64,000 nt of DNA. It comes from Adenophora triphylla var. japonica. Taxonomy: Eukaryota; Streptophyta; Magnoliopsida; Asterales; Campanulaceae. Under the pieces are notes generated by a model. That model saw only the letters and a list, made by a program, of their open reading frames with translations, ran no database searches and had not been told where the DNA came from. Where the stretch lies: positions 62,001 to 126,000 of the forward strand of contig JAFEMH010003606.1 of NCBI GenBank assembly GCA_022495995.1, read 5' to 3'. The translations under genes were made by a program, and so were the position numbers. Of the stretch, positions 33,935 through 45,900 are shown piece by piece. Numbering within the stretch: the first letter of the stretch is position 1; each line of letters opens with the position of its first letter.

Positions 33935-34203
33935 TAATACTTTCCCATTTCCATTGGTACGATGATAATAGTACAACATAAGTGATGCGTTGTTGGTTGG
34001 TACGGTGACAGCATAATGCGTGATTGAGATCAGTGAAACATAAATAATGCGTTATTGGCATGATGACGACATAATGCATGATTGAGATCAGGATCCTTAA
34101 TAATAGTATCTATTATTACACTGTAAATTATCAAACACATAAAAAAAAAAATCTATTAAACTTTTAAAATTTCTATTTAATTGTAAGAATAACATTATTG
34201 ATA

Positions 34204-34381
34204 CTCCCTCCGTCTCTGAAAGATTGTCTTTTTTGTCATTTTGACTTGTCCCAAAAAGTATGTCTCATTTCTAATTTTAGGCATGAATGTTAGTGCAAAT
34301 CTACTAAGGTACAAGAAGGTGAAGTTCTTCCTTAATAATTGTAAAATGTACAACAAGACAATCTTTTAAGAACGGAGGGAG
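34204..34381. mobile_element. Stowaway MITE (178 bp)
   Basis: CTCCCTCCGTCTCTGAAAGA at the left and CTTTTAAGAACGGAGGGAG at the right form TIRs of about 28 bases, flanked by TA (34202-34203, 34382-34383). Confidence 0.9.
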
Positions 34382-34419
34382 TATTTATGATCCCTTACAT
34401 ATAAAATAGCGTAAAATCT

Positions 34420-35041
34420 AGGGAGAAACGCGTTTCTCCATAAGTTATGGAGAAACGGGTTACGGATATCCAGAAGCTATTGAAAGGATATCCAGAAACT
34501 TTTTGCATTGGCCATGACCTTGTCCATGGTTACTTCTGGATATCGATGCTCGAAGGTTACGGATATCGAGACCCTTTGAAAGGATATCCGAAGCTTATGA
34601 AAGTGATATCCAGTAAACCTTCAAAATGATATCCGAAACTTTCAAAATGTTTCTGGATATTCATTTGATGATTTCTGGATATACATTTGAAGGTTTCTGG
34701 ATATCCAGAAACCTTCAATAAGCATTTTCTGGTCTTGGCCTTGGATTTGGCTTCAAATATGTTTCTGGATATTCATTTGATGGTTTCTGGATATATATTT
34801 GAAGGTTTATGGATATCCAGAAACCTTCAATAAACAATTTCTGGTCTTGGCCTTGGATTTGGCTTCAAATCTATTTTTTCTGGATATCCACCCAAAGGCT
34901 TCTGGATATCCGTTCCAAAGCTTCTGGATATCCAGAACCCTTTGAGACTGATATCCAGAAATTTTTTTCTGGCTATCAAATGCATTGCTTCTGGCTATTA
35001 AGAACGCGTTTCTCCATAGTTATGGAGAAACGCGTTTCTCA
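34420..35041. mobile_element. Unclassified element built from GGATATCC palindromes, with GAGAAACGCGTTTCTCC ends
   Basis: Both ends carry GAGAAACGCGTTTCTCCATA-like palindromes followed by an inverted GGAGAAACG copy (34423-34456 and 35000-35041). Between them are 17 GATAT cores, 8 of them perfect GGATATCC, mostly in the context TTCTGGATATCCAGAAACC. A longer segment (GGATATTCATTTGATGnTTTCTGG ... TTGGCCTTGGATTTGGCTTC) is duplicated about 120 bases apart. No ORF of credible coding content and no clear target duplication. Confidence 0.6.
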
Positions 35042-35044
35042 GCA

Positions 35045-35700
35045 GACCTACTCATAAAATAGTTCTTGATATCCAATTGAACATTTCCATTTTTAAACAC
35101 GTTTTTGCCTTTTTTTCAAAAAAAATAAAATAAAAAAAATACTTTGTATACTTTCCATTGGATCGCAATGTGCATTGCTCTGAATGTGTCACGTATTCCC
35201 TTCGTTTTATTTAATGACTAATAAAGTTTTCATCAAAAACTATCTCAAAAAGATGATATTTACAAAATAAAAATGTAAGTTATAATATTATAAAAACTAT
35301 TCTTTTTTTTTTTGCTAGTTCAGTTAAAATAACTGATAAGTACATTTATCAGTTGTTTATAACTGATCAATGATCAAACATCTGATAAATTTATTTATCG
35401 ATTTTTTAAATAGTATTTTATGCTTTGTTTTTTTACTAAACATATAATAAATGCATTTAAAAGTTAGTTATTTGACAGATAAATTAAAAAAATATATACC
35501 ATATAAAATAGTTTTTTTTTTAATATTCAAAAAAAATTTTAATATCCAACTTGTGTGAATTTTTTTTGTAATATCCATTTTTCAAAAATAATTTTTGATA
35601 AATGCCCTAACTAATTTGTAAGTAGAGTATATTGGAAAAATCATGATGCCGTTTGTCATTTTCTCCCGTTGGTTCCAAGGCAGAAGAGTGTGGTGAGTAG
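35045..35700. other. AT-rich upstream region of the GDSL gene
   Basis: Only homopolymer-rich intergenic DNA with short hairpins (for example TGATAAGTACATTTATCA at 35335-35352). No clear TATA box or gene. Confidence 0.5.
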
Positions 35701-35708
35701 AAAGAAAA

Positions 35709-38292
35709 ATGGTGAGGCCTCAAATTGTGCTATTTGGGGACTCCCTTACTGAGCAATCCTTCAAATTGGGTGGCTGGGGCGCTGCTCTCACCGATACCTA
35801 CTCCCGCAAGGTTATCTATTTAACTAATTCCCTCCAAATCTTGAATTTCTAGTCGTTTGTATTTTGATTTCTTGATTTTTGTTGTTGTTTAGGCTGACAT
35901 TGTGGTTCGTGGCTATGGCGGATACAACACCAGATGGGCTTTGTTCATGCTCAATCACCTTTTCCCTCTGGTAATTAATCTTGATTCTATTCTATGTAGT
36001 TTCAGAAAAGAGATCTGATGAGCATTTGTGTGAGTGTGATCATAAGTCTCTGATTGATGCTGGATATTAATTGTTTCGATCTGTTCGCGATTAGGGTTTG
36101 TTTGTACATCTACTCTCAATGAGTTAGGGATTTAAGCTTTCTTAGTGGCGATTTCATTAACATGGGGAGCAATGTTTCCAATCTGAAACCCTTTTATTTG
36201 ATTTATGTGCATTGATTAGTTACAACCCTGGGCTCTTAATGTAAATTGTAAACTTATCTGCAAAATCGTACTCCCTCTTTCCCTAAATGAATGTTGATTT
36301 TCAAGAAATTTTAGTCCCAAAATGAATGCCAGTTTTGAAAATAACTTTGTTCCTAAATGTTTTATTACCAATTTTTTTCACCAGTCACTTTATATTTGCA
36401 AATCTAATTGTTTGGATTGTGGAAAACGAGAATATTTATGCATCTTTGTCATTAAAATTATAAAAAGTACACATTTTCAGAGTGTCCCTTAAAATGAAAT
36501 TTCGACATTCATTTAGCGACGGAGTGAGTAGCTATTTTGCAGTTCCTTGAATAATTAAGGACTGAATAACCAAATAATATTCTCTCTGCTATACGGAGAC
36601 TCCTTTTCAAGAGTTGGAATATGTTGATATTCAGTTATGAACCATTATGATGAACATCACGAATTCCATCTTATAGTCTTCATCAATTTTTATCGATAAC
36701 TAGACCAAGAGAGTGAAAGAAGCTTCACTTTTATCTGTGACAAGAACAAATTCGCTATTTCTCATTTGGTTCTGCAGATTTCTTAGATACGCCAAACTGG
36801 GAAAGTATAATTAATCTTGTATGATATTTATCAGCCCTTCTAAGCTGCTTGTGTGATCTTCTTGCAGGGCTCTTCAACACCTCCTGCCGTTGCTACAATT
36901 TTTTTCGGGGCTAATGATTGTGCACTCTCCGGCCGGACCAGTGAACGGCAGCATGTGCCACTTGAAGAGTATAAGGAGAATTTGAGAAAAATAGTTCGTC
37001 ATTTAAAGGTTAGCAACCTATGTTCTTAAACTATCTGTTCTTAAAAAAATCTGTTCATTACTCCCATTTCACATTGCATATGAACAGAACTTTTAACTTG
37101 TGTCAACCAACGCGAACACCATTGTTGTCCTACCTTTGAATCTGCACACCACATCTATTCTACTGTCTAAGAACTTATAATTGTCTAGCGGATACTAATT
37201 GCAGGAGTGCTCCCCTAAGATGCTTATTGTGCTTATAACTCCACCACCGATTGACGAGGAAGGCCGGAAAGTATTTGCTCGGTATGCTACATTTCCCATC
37301 TCTTGTCACACTTTTGTTGATATTTGACTGAATGCAACATGCATGATATATTCTAGGGGAAGAAAACATATTTTGGTCACTGAACTTTAGGCCAATTTCC
37401 AATGCGATCACTGAGCCTTAATTTTTTTTTTTTTGCAAATGTCCTCACATAACTTTTTCAGTTTTTCAAATGCGCTCACTCCGTCCATAATTTTGCTAAA
37501 AACTTAACATAAGTTGGTCATGTGACCCTATTTGACTAATTTTCATTAAATTTTGATGCTTCCTCTTATTTCTGATTGTTGGATGGTTGTGGCCCTTTTC
37601 GAACGTTTAAAGACAAATTTCAGGCACTTTAAGATTGGAATTATTTGACAATTTTCTTGTTTAAATTATTTTCTCTGCTATATCAAGCTTAGGACCTTTT
37701 CTTGCACATGTCGACTACTATTCAATCATGCTCTATCAAACAACATGATTTGGATTAAACAACTAGTAAAGATGGATGTTGAATATTTGTTTTTATTTGG
37801 TATGGTAAAAAGCGTTTAGCTCTGTTGAACAGATTGCGTTATGGTGATAAAGCAATGGAACTACCCGAAAGGACCAATGAAGTGGCTGGGATTTACGCAA
37901 AACAGTGCATTGAGTTAGCTGAAGAACTAGGCCTCCCTTCCATCAATTTATGGTCTAAGATGCAGGAAACTGATGCTTGGCAGAAAAAGTTCCTTAGGTT
38001 AGTTACCCTTTTAACTCTGCTGATGTCTAAGATTTCTACACTTTTTAACCCCCCCCCCCCTCTTATTTTATACTGAATAAATGAATATTACTTTTCATAA
38101 TAACAACAAAGTTTTCTTGTTTACAGCGACGGGTTGCACCTAACACCGGACGGCAATGCAGTTGTCTACCAAGAAGTTGTCAGAGTTCTGAGTGAAAAAT
38201 GGGTTTCGGCGTCAGAACTTCCTTACGATGTCCCACACCACTCGGCAATTGATGGGAAACACCCGGAAAAGGCTTTCCAGATACAATGTTAA
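35709..38292 (+). CDS. GDSL-type esterase, IAH1/CPRD49-like (6 exons, 242 aa)
   Basis: SGNH-family ester hydrolase resembling isoamyl acetate-hydrolysing esterase 1 homologues of plants; no signal peptide is visible, so probably cytosolic. Exons: 35709-35810, 35893-35970, 36868-37008, 37205-37281, 37833-37997, 38127-38292; all GT-AG, the frame closes. Block I FGDSLTE has the nucleophile Ser12; GYGGYNTR gives the oxyanion Gly; GAND (74-77) is block III; SDGLHLTPDG supplies Asp189 and His192 of the catalytic triad. The 242-residue length is normal for this short subgroup. The natural ester substrate is unknown. Intron 2 holds a Stowaway MITE, and another lies just after the stop. Confidence 0.95.
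36271..36528. mobile_element. Stowaway MITE in intron 2 of the GDSL gene (258 bp)
   Basis: The left end CTCCCTCTTTCCCTAAATGA and right end CATTTAGCGACGGAGTGAG are flanked by TA (36269-36270, 36529-36530). It lies wholly within the intron, away from both splice sites. Confidence 0.85.
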
Positions 38293-38414
38293 TCGCCATG
38301 TTCAGGATTGACCCTATCATAGGCTGCTGCGATTATGTGGAAATGAGGTGAATCTTCATTTAGTGGAACTCAACTTTTCTTAGTCATGTCATGTTAAACT
38401 TAACTTTGTTTTTA

Positions 38415-38593
38415 TCTCTTTTTGTCCCATAATAAGGGTCACAATTGATTTGTTAATCTTTTTAAGAAATGTGATTTACTTCTTCGTACATTTTTTTATC
38501 ATGTTAAATTTTTTCTAAAACTATTTGCTTATTTAGAAACACAACAATAAGAATAAGAAAAAAAAATGACACATTATTATGGAACGAAGAGGG
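38415..38593. mobile_element. Degenerate Stowaway MITE 3' of the GDSL gene
   Basis: TCTCTTTTTGTCCCATAATA (left) pairs with TTATTATGGAACGAAGAGGG (right), with TA on each side. It lies about 120 bases after the GDSL stop codon and may contribute to its 3' UTR or downstream region. Confidence 0.7.
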
Positions 38594-39810
38594 TACATTA
38601 CATTGTATGCATATGAACACATCTTTTGGCAGTAATTAAGAACATTAGCTATGAACAATTGAATTGAACTCAAATTCAAAGGCTGATCCTTTGTAGTTAT
38701 TTATTAGATATTGAAATTAACATAGTTTAATTGATGAGCATATTTATTTATGACTAATTTTACCATTAATTTTTAATTTTAATGACTATAATTAAATCTG
38801 AAATTAATGCAGAGAGAGAAAGGGGCAGTTACAAAACACCACCTAATTACTTCAATTGTGGTAATCTAAATTGCCTTGGACTTGAAGAATATTAGGAAAC
38901 AATTAACATAATATTATATGTATTAACATACATATTTCCTGTGTAAGTAATATTATTATCTAAATACATGTAAAGGTCAACAGTAATGTCGTCTTTAAAA
39001 TTTCAAACTTACCAATAAAATTTAGAGGCAAAAGTTCTGTTTACTTAGAAATGTTTTTATAAGTCAAAATTTACCTCAAATAAAAATAAAAGTAAAAATA
39101 AAAATAAAAATAAAAGAAAAGAAAATGTGTGAGTAAGTCAAACAAGTCTCTCTTTATTACTGCCAAAAGATGTGTTCATAATTACTTAAATTGTTCATAT
39201 TTACCAGATATTTCAAGAATTAAACTAAATTGTCATAAGTATCTTTACTTAGGAAGATTCATACACTATATTGTAAATTTTATAGATCTGATGGGAACGA
39301 GATTAATTTGAAACTTACTGAAAATTGGTTAATACTCCATTTGCCCCTACATGAATATCCATTTTTTACTTTAAGATATGTTTTTAAAAAATTGACTTTT
39401 AAGCAATAATAGTAATATTTATCAAACTTCTTAAGATGACACTTATTTAGTGACAAATAAGTATGAAAATTGGCGGAATACTAAATACTAAATTCTAATT
39501 TCTCAATTTTCCTTTGACCAATTTCCTGGATATAGAAATTTAGTTAAAGCACAATCATCACAAATACACATTTATTTTTGGCAAAGTATTTTGTCCAAGT
39601 ATTCTTTGACTTTAGTTAATGCTTAAACATAATCAATCCTAACCCTTAGATTAACACCATATACAATAAATGGCCACGATAAATCCAATTTTCCATTAAA
39701 TGCTTCTCCCATTGCACCCCTATTGAGTAACATACTTCAGAGAAGAAAAAAAATAAAGACGAAGCTCCATAAGTCTCTTAAATTTCCATTCCTCCATTTT
39801 CTTTTACTTG
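38594..39810. other. AT-rich intergenic region, upstream of MYB
   Basis: No gene. A possible decayed Stowaway copy starts near 39335 (ACTCCATTTGCCCCTACATGA). The MYB promoter must lie here, but no TATA box stands out with confidence. Confidence 0.45.
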
Positions 39811-39897
39811 ATGCCTTCTCTCTCATGGAGCTTGAATCAAAGAACAAAGAAGATGATCAACCTCTTCAACCAATCCTTCTCTCCAACAATTCTCTAA
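39811..39897 (+). promoter_or_regulatory. Upstream ORF overlapping the MYB start (28 codons)
   Basis: An ATG at 39811, 14 bases before the MYB ATG and in another frame, opens 28 codons ending TAA at 39895-39897, inside the MYB coding sequence. If transcription starts upstream of 39811, scanning ribosomes meet it first, which would lower MYB translation. Both starts have modest contexts. Confidence 0.45.
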
Positions 39898-42101
39898 AAC
39901 CCGAAATCGAAGACGATTTTCCCATGGATATTTGTCCATCAAAGGGTTTTTTTCAAGATTTACACAACTTGGATCATAATTTTTCCCTAACCGGGTCATC
40001 TTTAAACCCGGATTTCAATATGCACACCACATGTTTCGATCATTTTGACCCGTTTTCATCATATGGGTCATCTTCTGATAATCTTGGTTTCTATGAGTTT
40101 AAGCCATTTGAAGAGAATGGTGTCAATGGTAATGTAGTGTTGCACAACTTCCCGAGTGGTGGATATTTGAATAACAATAATAATGATAACCCTAAGAAAA
40201 GTCCGGTAGGGGTTAATGTTGATGATCATGAGGGGTTTATAATGGCTTTGGATTGTGAAGTCGTACAAGATGTTAAGCCAGTGAATTTTATCGTGCCGGA
40301 TGAGGGGTCGTGTGTGACAGCACACACTGATAATGTTTATAATAAGGGCGGTGGCGGTGGTGGTGGCGGCTGCATGAAAAAGAAAAAGAACAACGCCTCT
40401 ATTAGAAAAACATGGAAAGGGAAAAAGAAAACTAGTTCACCAAAGGGGCAATGGACCATTGAAGAAGATAGGTAATTAGATATATATGCTGCTTTATTTT
40501 TATTTATTTTTTGGTATAATGTTTTTTTTTTTAAATCTTTTGCAATTTTGGGGGATTATGACAATTTTTTAAATTATGTGGTTATGTAGGATTTTAATTC
40601 GTTTGGTGGAAAAATTTGGAATGAGAAAATGGTCACATATTGCTCAGATGCTCAAAGGAAGGATTGGGAAGCAGTGTAGAGAGAGGTGGCACAATCATCT
40701 CAGGCCTGACATCAAGGTTTTTATTTCGATCTACTAATTCGCTTAATTTAAATTAAAATTCATGTTTGCATATCCTTTGAAAAATCCGTGTGACAGTTCC
40801 TCCTTGTCATATGACTTCCATCATGAGATGCATAGCCGCATAGGGTAGAGACTTTTACGCTGTAGCATGTGGTCGTGATGCAGTCACATTTTTCTTTTTT
40901 TTTAATTGTACGCTCAAGATTAATAAAGCATCATGTAAGACCGATCGAGCACCAAATTACAAATTAATCTCGACTGCATAGTTGAGGAAAAAGAAAGATG
41001 TGTCGCATCACGATCACTCACCGTAGTGCAACAGCGAGATGACTGCTACAATGGTCATTTTTAATTATTTAAAGTCATGTATATTATTCATTTTCTTTAA
41101 TAAGAAAGGATTTGAAATTTTGGTCAAAGAAAAGTATCAGAAATGGATGGATTTTGTTTGTTTATTTTTTGGTCTTATGAAGTTATGGAGTTGTCTGAAA
41201 AATTGTATTTGCCTCCGTTTTTATTTAGCTTTTGTTTATGTGTCAAACTCAACAAATCATAGCCATTCACTGAAATAAATTACTCCCTCCGTCCAAAAAT
41301 GAAAATTTATTTTTATTTTTGTGATCAAGAATAGAAATGAAGTTTCATTTTGGTGGGACGGAGGGAGTACCATGTTGTGATTGTATGCCTAAACTTTAGA
41401 TTTAGGCTATATTCAAGTACCTAAAAGGGCGAGCTATATCTGAAGAGCCGTAAAATCATAACCATTATTGATTTCCTTGGCAGAAAGATGTATGGACTGA
41501 GGAGGAAGACAGGATTTTAATATCAGCACATGCACAAGTAGGAAACAAATGGGCAGAAATTGCTAAGAAACTCCCCGGAAGAACCGAAAACTCCATCAAA
41601 AACCACTGGAACGCCACAAAAAGGAGGCAATACTCGAGGCGAAAATGCCGCTCAAAGTGGCCAAGGCCTAGCTCACTCCTCCAAAACTACATCAAAAGCT
41701 TGAACTTGGATGGCAAATCGAGCAACCGAAGAAACAACAATTACAATTCAGCCACTAGCGGCTCCCCCTCGGTCAAGCCAACAAGAAATGATGTTCATGA
41801 GGCGGAGACACCGGAGGAGTTCTGCTCCGGTGATAAATTGGTGGTGCCGGATTATGATTTTAACGAGGTACCGGATTTTGCTTTGCTTGAGGGAGAGGGG
41901 ATTGATTCACTGTTGGATGAGATACCGGATTGTGGTGATGATGATCATGATGATGAACTTTCTCCTGACGACTTTGATGTTGAAGAGAAGGAAGGTTTTG
42001 ATATGGAGATTGTACCCTTTGATATGGATTCAGAGATGATGCAGTTAGAAGTGAAGAAGGAGCTTGATTTGATGGAGATGATCTCCCAAGTCAATCTTTA
42101 A
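39825..42101 (+). CDS. R2R3-MYB transcription factor, MYB98/MYB118 clade (3 exons, 463 aa)
   Basis: Nuclear DNA-binding regulator. Exons: 39825-40471, 40590-40716, 41484-42101, GT-AG introns. The R2 repeat (about residues 207-257) has [16 protein letters not shown] and [11 protein letters not shown]3 (about 259-308) has [30 protein letters not shown]; each repeat keeps its three regularly spaced Trp. [18 protein letters not shown] and [20 protein letters not shown] are hallmarks of the MYB98/MYB64/MYB115/MYB118/MYB119 clade, involved in female gametophyte (synergid) or seed/embryo programmes; which member it is cannot be decided by eye. Unusually for R2R3-MYBs, but normal for this clade, the MYB domain is central, after a 200-residue N-terminal region with an eight-Gly run. 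The C-terminus is Asp/Glu-rich, a possible activation domain. A Stowaway MITE lies in intron 2. Confidence 0.93.
41283..41367. mobile_element. Short Stowaway MITE (85 bp) in MYB intron 2
   Basis: CTCCCTCCGTCCAAAAATGA and TTTCATTTTGGTGGGACGGA with terminal GGAG are flanked by TA (41281-41282, 41368-41369). It is one of the smallest intact-looking copies in the window. Confidence 0.88.
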
Positions 42102-42417
42102 TTTTATTTTCTTTTATTGTGTGACTTTGTGAAAATAAGTCAAGCTTTTTGCTGTTTAAAACTCTCGGTGAGAATTATAGACAATACATACTCAATTATG
42201 TTGAATGTTTTGGTATGTATGAATAACTATCTATTCTCCGGTAAATTTAGGTTTTTTCCATCTTCATCTTCTTCTTCGTTAATGAATTAATGGCACTCTC
42301 CATCTCCCATCTCCCATCTCCATCTTAACTTATAAATGTCTTCAATATATATAGTTACTTGTTTGTTTGTGAATTACTTGTACCATCGTAAAATTGAACC
42401 AAAACTATTTTTATATA

Positions 42418-42528
42418 CTCTCTCAGTTACAAAATGAATGCTCAAAAAAATTTCAAATTTACTTTTGATTAATGGCAAATTTGATTTTTTTTTTTTTTTT
42501 TTGGACATTCATTTTGGAACGGGGGGAG
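42418..42528. mobile_element. Stowaway MITE 3' of MYB (111 bp)
   Basis: CTCTCTCAGTTACAAAATGA and TTCATTTTGGAACGGGGGGA at the ends, TA on both sides, T-run inside. It lies about 320 bases after the MYB stop. Confidence 0.78.
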
Positions 42529-42671
42529 TAAAATGAAGAGGGATTAGAACCAAGAGATGGTGTATTGACAGGATCTGCTGCTTGAAATGCAAGCATTCAT
42601 AACAACGATTCAGACAACTCCTTTCATTACAACGTAAAAAATGGTACTTTCCCTCCATAACTTCTCTTCTT

Positions 42672-42705
<34 letters not shown>

Positions 42706-42966
42706 GGGGGGGAGGAGGGGGTTAATTTTCAGCAAAACCGTACAATCTCCATTTGGGACTACCACTTCATAAGCTCTAATAGCAAAAACTAACAGAATTG
42801 TTGTTCTCAGACTACATTAACAAACACAAAATATTTGGTCCAACCAAGAGAACGGGGAGAATTGTCTACTGAAGTTCCCTGCTTGACATACAATCAATTC
42901 TCATGTACGGCGTATGCATATGAAATTCACCAGCAAAAATTTCCTTTACTTGCTACTAACATAACC

Positions 42967-45900
42967 TCATTCAGCCTTAGCCTTTGCTTTTATGCGCTTC
43001 ACTCTTGAGTAGAGAAACACTCCAGCGAGGGCCACTCCCGTGCCTGCATCAAACATTCCGATCAAAACAATGAAAAAAAAAAAAAGAAAAGAAAATCCGT
43101 TTTCCAAAGAAGGGGAAAATAAAGTTTTTCCGGCTCATCAGATTGCTAAAAGAGGGATTAAATGTAAGGAAGTTTACCCAATGAATTGATAGGTGAGACA
43201 GGTGTACGGAAGAAAAGAACCGATGAAATGATGACCACAACCCGCTTCACACAGTTGCCAACTGAGTGGGTAACTGGAGATACTCTCTGCAATATCATGT
43301 AAGAGACCTGCACAACAATCATGATAGAAACGTCAAGAGATGACCTCTAACTTGTAAGTTTGTACTCCGTCGCACAAAGATGGTTCCATTTGATTCTTTT
43401 TTTTTATTTTTTATTTTTGATAGGAAAAAAAAAATGATTTTTGGAAGTTCATACACTCTAGTACCACAATTAAAGAAATGAGACTAACTTTTTGGGAAAA
43501 ACAAATATAGGAGTAGAAATTACTCAAATTAGGAACATCATTATGGGGCGTATATGAATTACAAGATAGATGAATTTATTTTTCTTTTCGATAAATTATT
43601 TACTTCATCAGGAAACAAAGAGGAAGAGGACCATCACATTAATCTCTCGAGTTCCATAACATAATTACTTTTAAAATACCTGATACGTAAACAGTGACGC
43701 ATTTGAATTTGAAGAAGGCTCTATAAACGTATATGAATTACTCTCTCTATCCCAAATTGAATGTCCTTTTTTTCGTCCCAAAAATGATTAACCTTTTGAA
43801 ACTTCTCCTACAAATAACTTTTGCCCCTAATGATTTTCTTTTCAAAGTTTATTACTCTCTCCGTCCCTAAATGAATGTCGAAAAAAGTTTCAAACTTGCT
43901 CTTGATCAAGAGCAAGTTTGAAACTTTTTTCGACATTCATTTAGGGACAGTGGGAGTATATTTTTGCAAAATTAGAAGTTTAAAAGTGAAAATCAAGAAT
44001 ATTTATATTTTTTCCTATCATAATTCAACCTTTTCACTTTACAAAATGACCCTTAAATTCCAAATGGTAATTCATTTTGGGACGGAGGGAGTACAAGAAA
44101 GCCGGAATTTTTTTTTGATACATTAGTTGCTTGCATAAAATTGACCAGAGATGGCCAAGAGAGTATACGATGAAGGATTGGCAATGGGTGCGAAGTGAAC
44201 CATGAATGAACAACTGGTACTTAAATCATCAAAAAGGTCGAAGGAAAATTATTGTCCATGAATTTCAGACGTAAACAGATGGTATCAAAGTATACTTAAA
44301 AGATATCTCATCTTTGTCCATCACCACATTTTAGTTTGGACCGAAATTTCCTCATTAGGCAAATATTATGGAGAAAGAGTATGCATAGATAGGTCTTTAA
44401 CAGTATGAGCTAATTGGACATATACAGCTGCAAGTAGTGAATCAAGTAGTAATGACTTATGAGCTATGTAGTTGCTGTCCTTAGATTAGTATATTTACAG
44501 CAACTAAAGGACTAAGGTAGCTAACCAGATATTCTAACAAGACGATCTAGTAATAAGTTCAGATGTATATTTGAGGAACTTTGTCGGGAGGAGAGTTGGA
44601 CAGTTAAAACGAAAAAGGAACATGTAAATAATTGAAAGGACAAGGGAATTTGTCATTACAGCTATTTTACCCAAACTATTTACATGCCCAATTCACGCAT
44701 GTAATTCACAATCTGCTAACGAATGTTTTGACGACTTCATTAAACATTAAAACTCAGGTAAATCGGGGGTCATTTTATATGCATTATAAGGATCAACTGA
44801 AAATCAGGTAAACCACAAAGATAATTTCTAAATTTTAAATTTCTTAGTACGAAAAAGTAGCTTGGAGAATGCAAGTGAAGTTCTAAAAACAAAGTAGCAC
44901 CATCGTCGAATGGATCCTAGGAAACAATCTTGATATATACACTTACTTAAGGATAACAATGAATTAAAGGAGAACAGAAAGAACTAAAAGGCTTACCTGC
45001 TGATATGCATGAAAGCAAAGTGCAGCAATGAGAGACCTAGTGTAGACCTGTTTGACATTCAGCCCCTGAAAAACAAATGTTACAGTGTATAAATTAGTAA
45101 GCAAGAAATGAACGACAGTTATAGCTGAACCAATTTCATAGGGAAACAGCAGAAGTTTCTGATTTCAAGATATACTCACAGCAGCCGCCAGGTAGGTAGG
45201 GGTGACCTTGACTCCTTCCAGGAAAAAGGTAGCAGGGGCCATAATAAAAAAGGACATAATTGTTATCACCGAAAAGAGAGTAATGTTGTCCAATGATTCC
45301 TGAATAAAATATCAAATTTTAAATCACCAGAGAAAGATATCCATTTATTCACACACACATACAGTTATGGAATCAATAGAGGAACATTCCATTTGATTCT
45401 TGATTGGATTAAAAACACTTAAAAAATAACAGGACAAAATATCAAAATTAGCTTCGGAAAACACTTTCTATCATTAGCAAATAAATATGTACACAACATC
45501 ACCCTCAAAAGGCCCCCCAAAGGTGTCATGTTGAAAGGATGGAATGACATGAAGAGTACCTCTTTCTTAACCATGAACTTTTTGCTAAGGACATTTCGCG
45601 ATTGATTTGTCAAATTAGAAGCCATTGCACTCCAAAACCCAGCCCTGTTTTAATACAAAATTCAATATCATAAAATTGAGAAGAAAAAAGGGTGTCATCA
45701 AATAGAAATGCTCATTGATCGCTCACCAATTAAAAGAGGCCTCAGTCAGGGATGCCAGTGCCACACCACCGACAATTGGCACAAGGGAGGAAACCACCCA
45801 AGGAGTTGGGATCTGTTTGAAATGATAATTGCTCAGAAGATTATGAAGTTTTGATAATAATATTATACACTAACGTGCTGCAAGCACCATCTATAGCCAA

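Noticed and set aside
39335..39485. Possible Stowaway MITE upstream of MYB
   Set aside because: The left terminus is weakly Stowaway-like, but no complementary right end was found.
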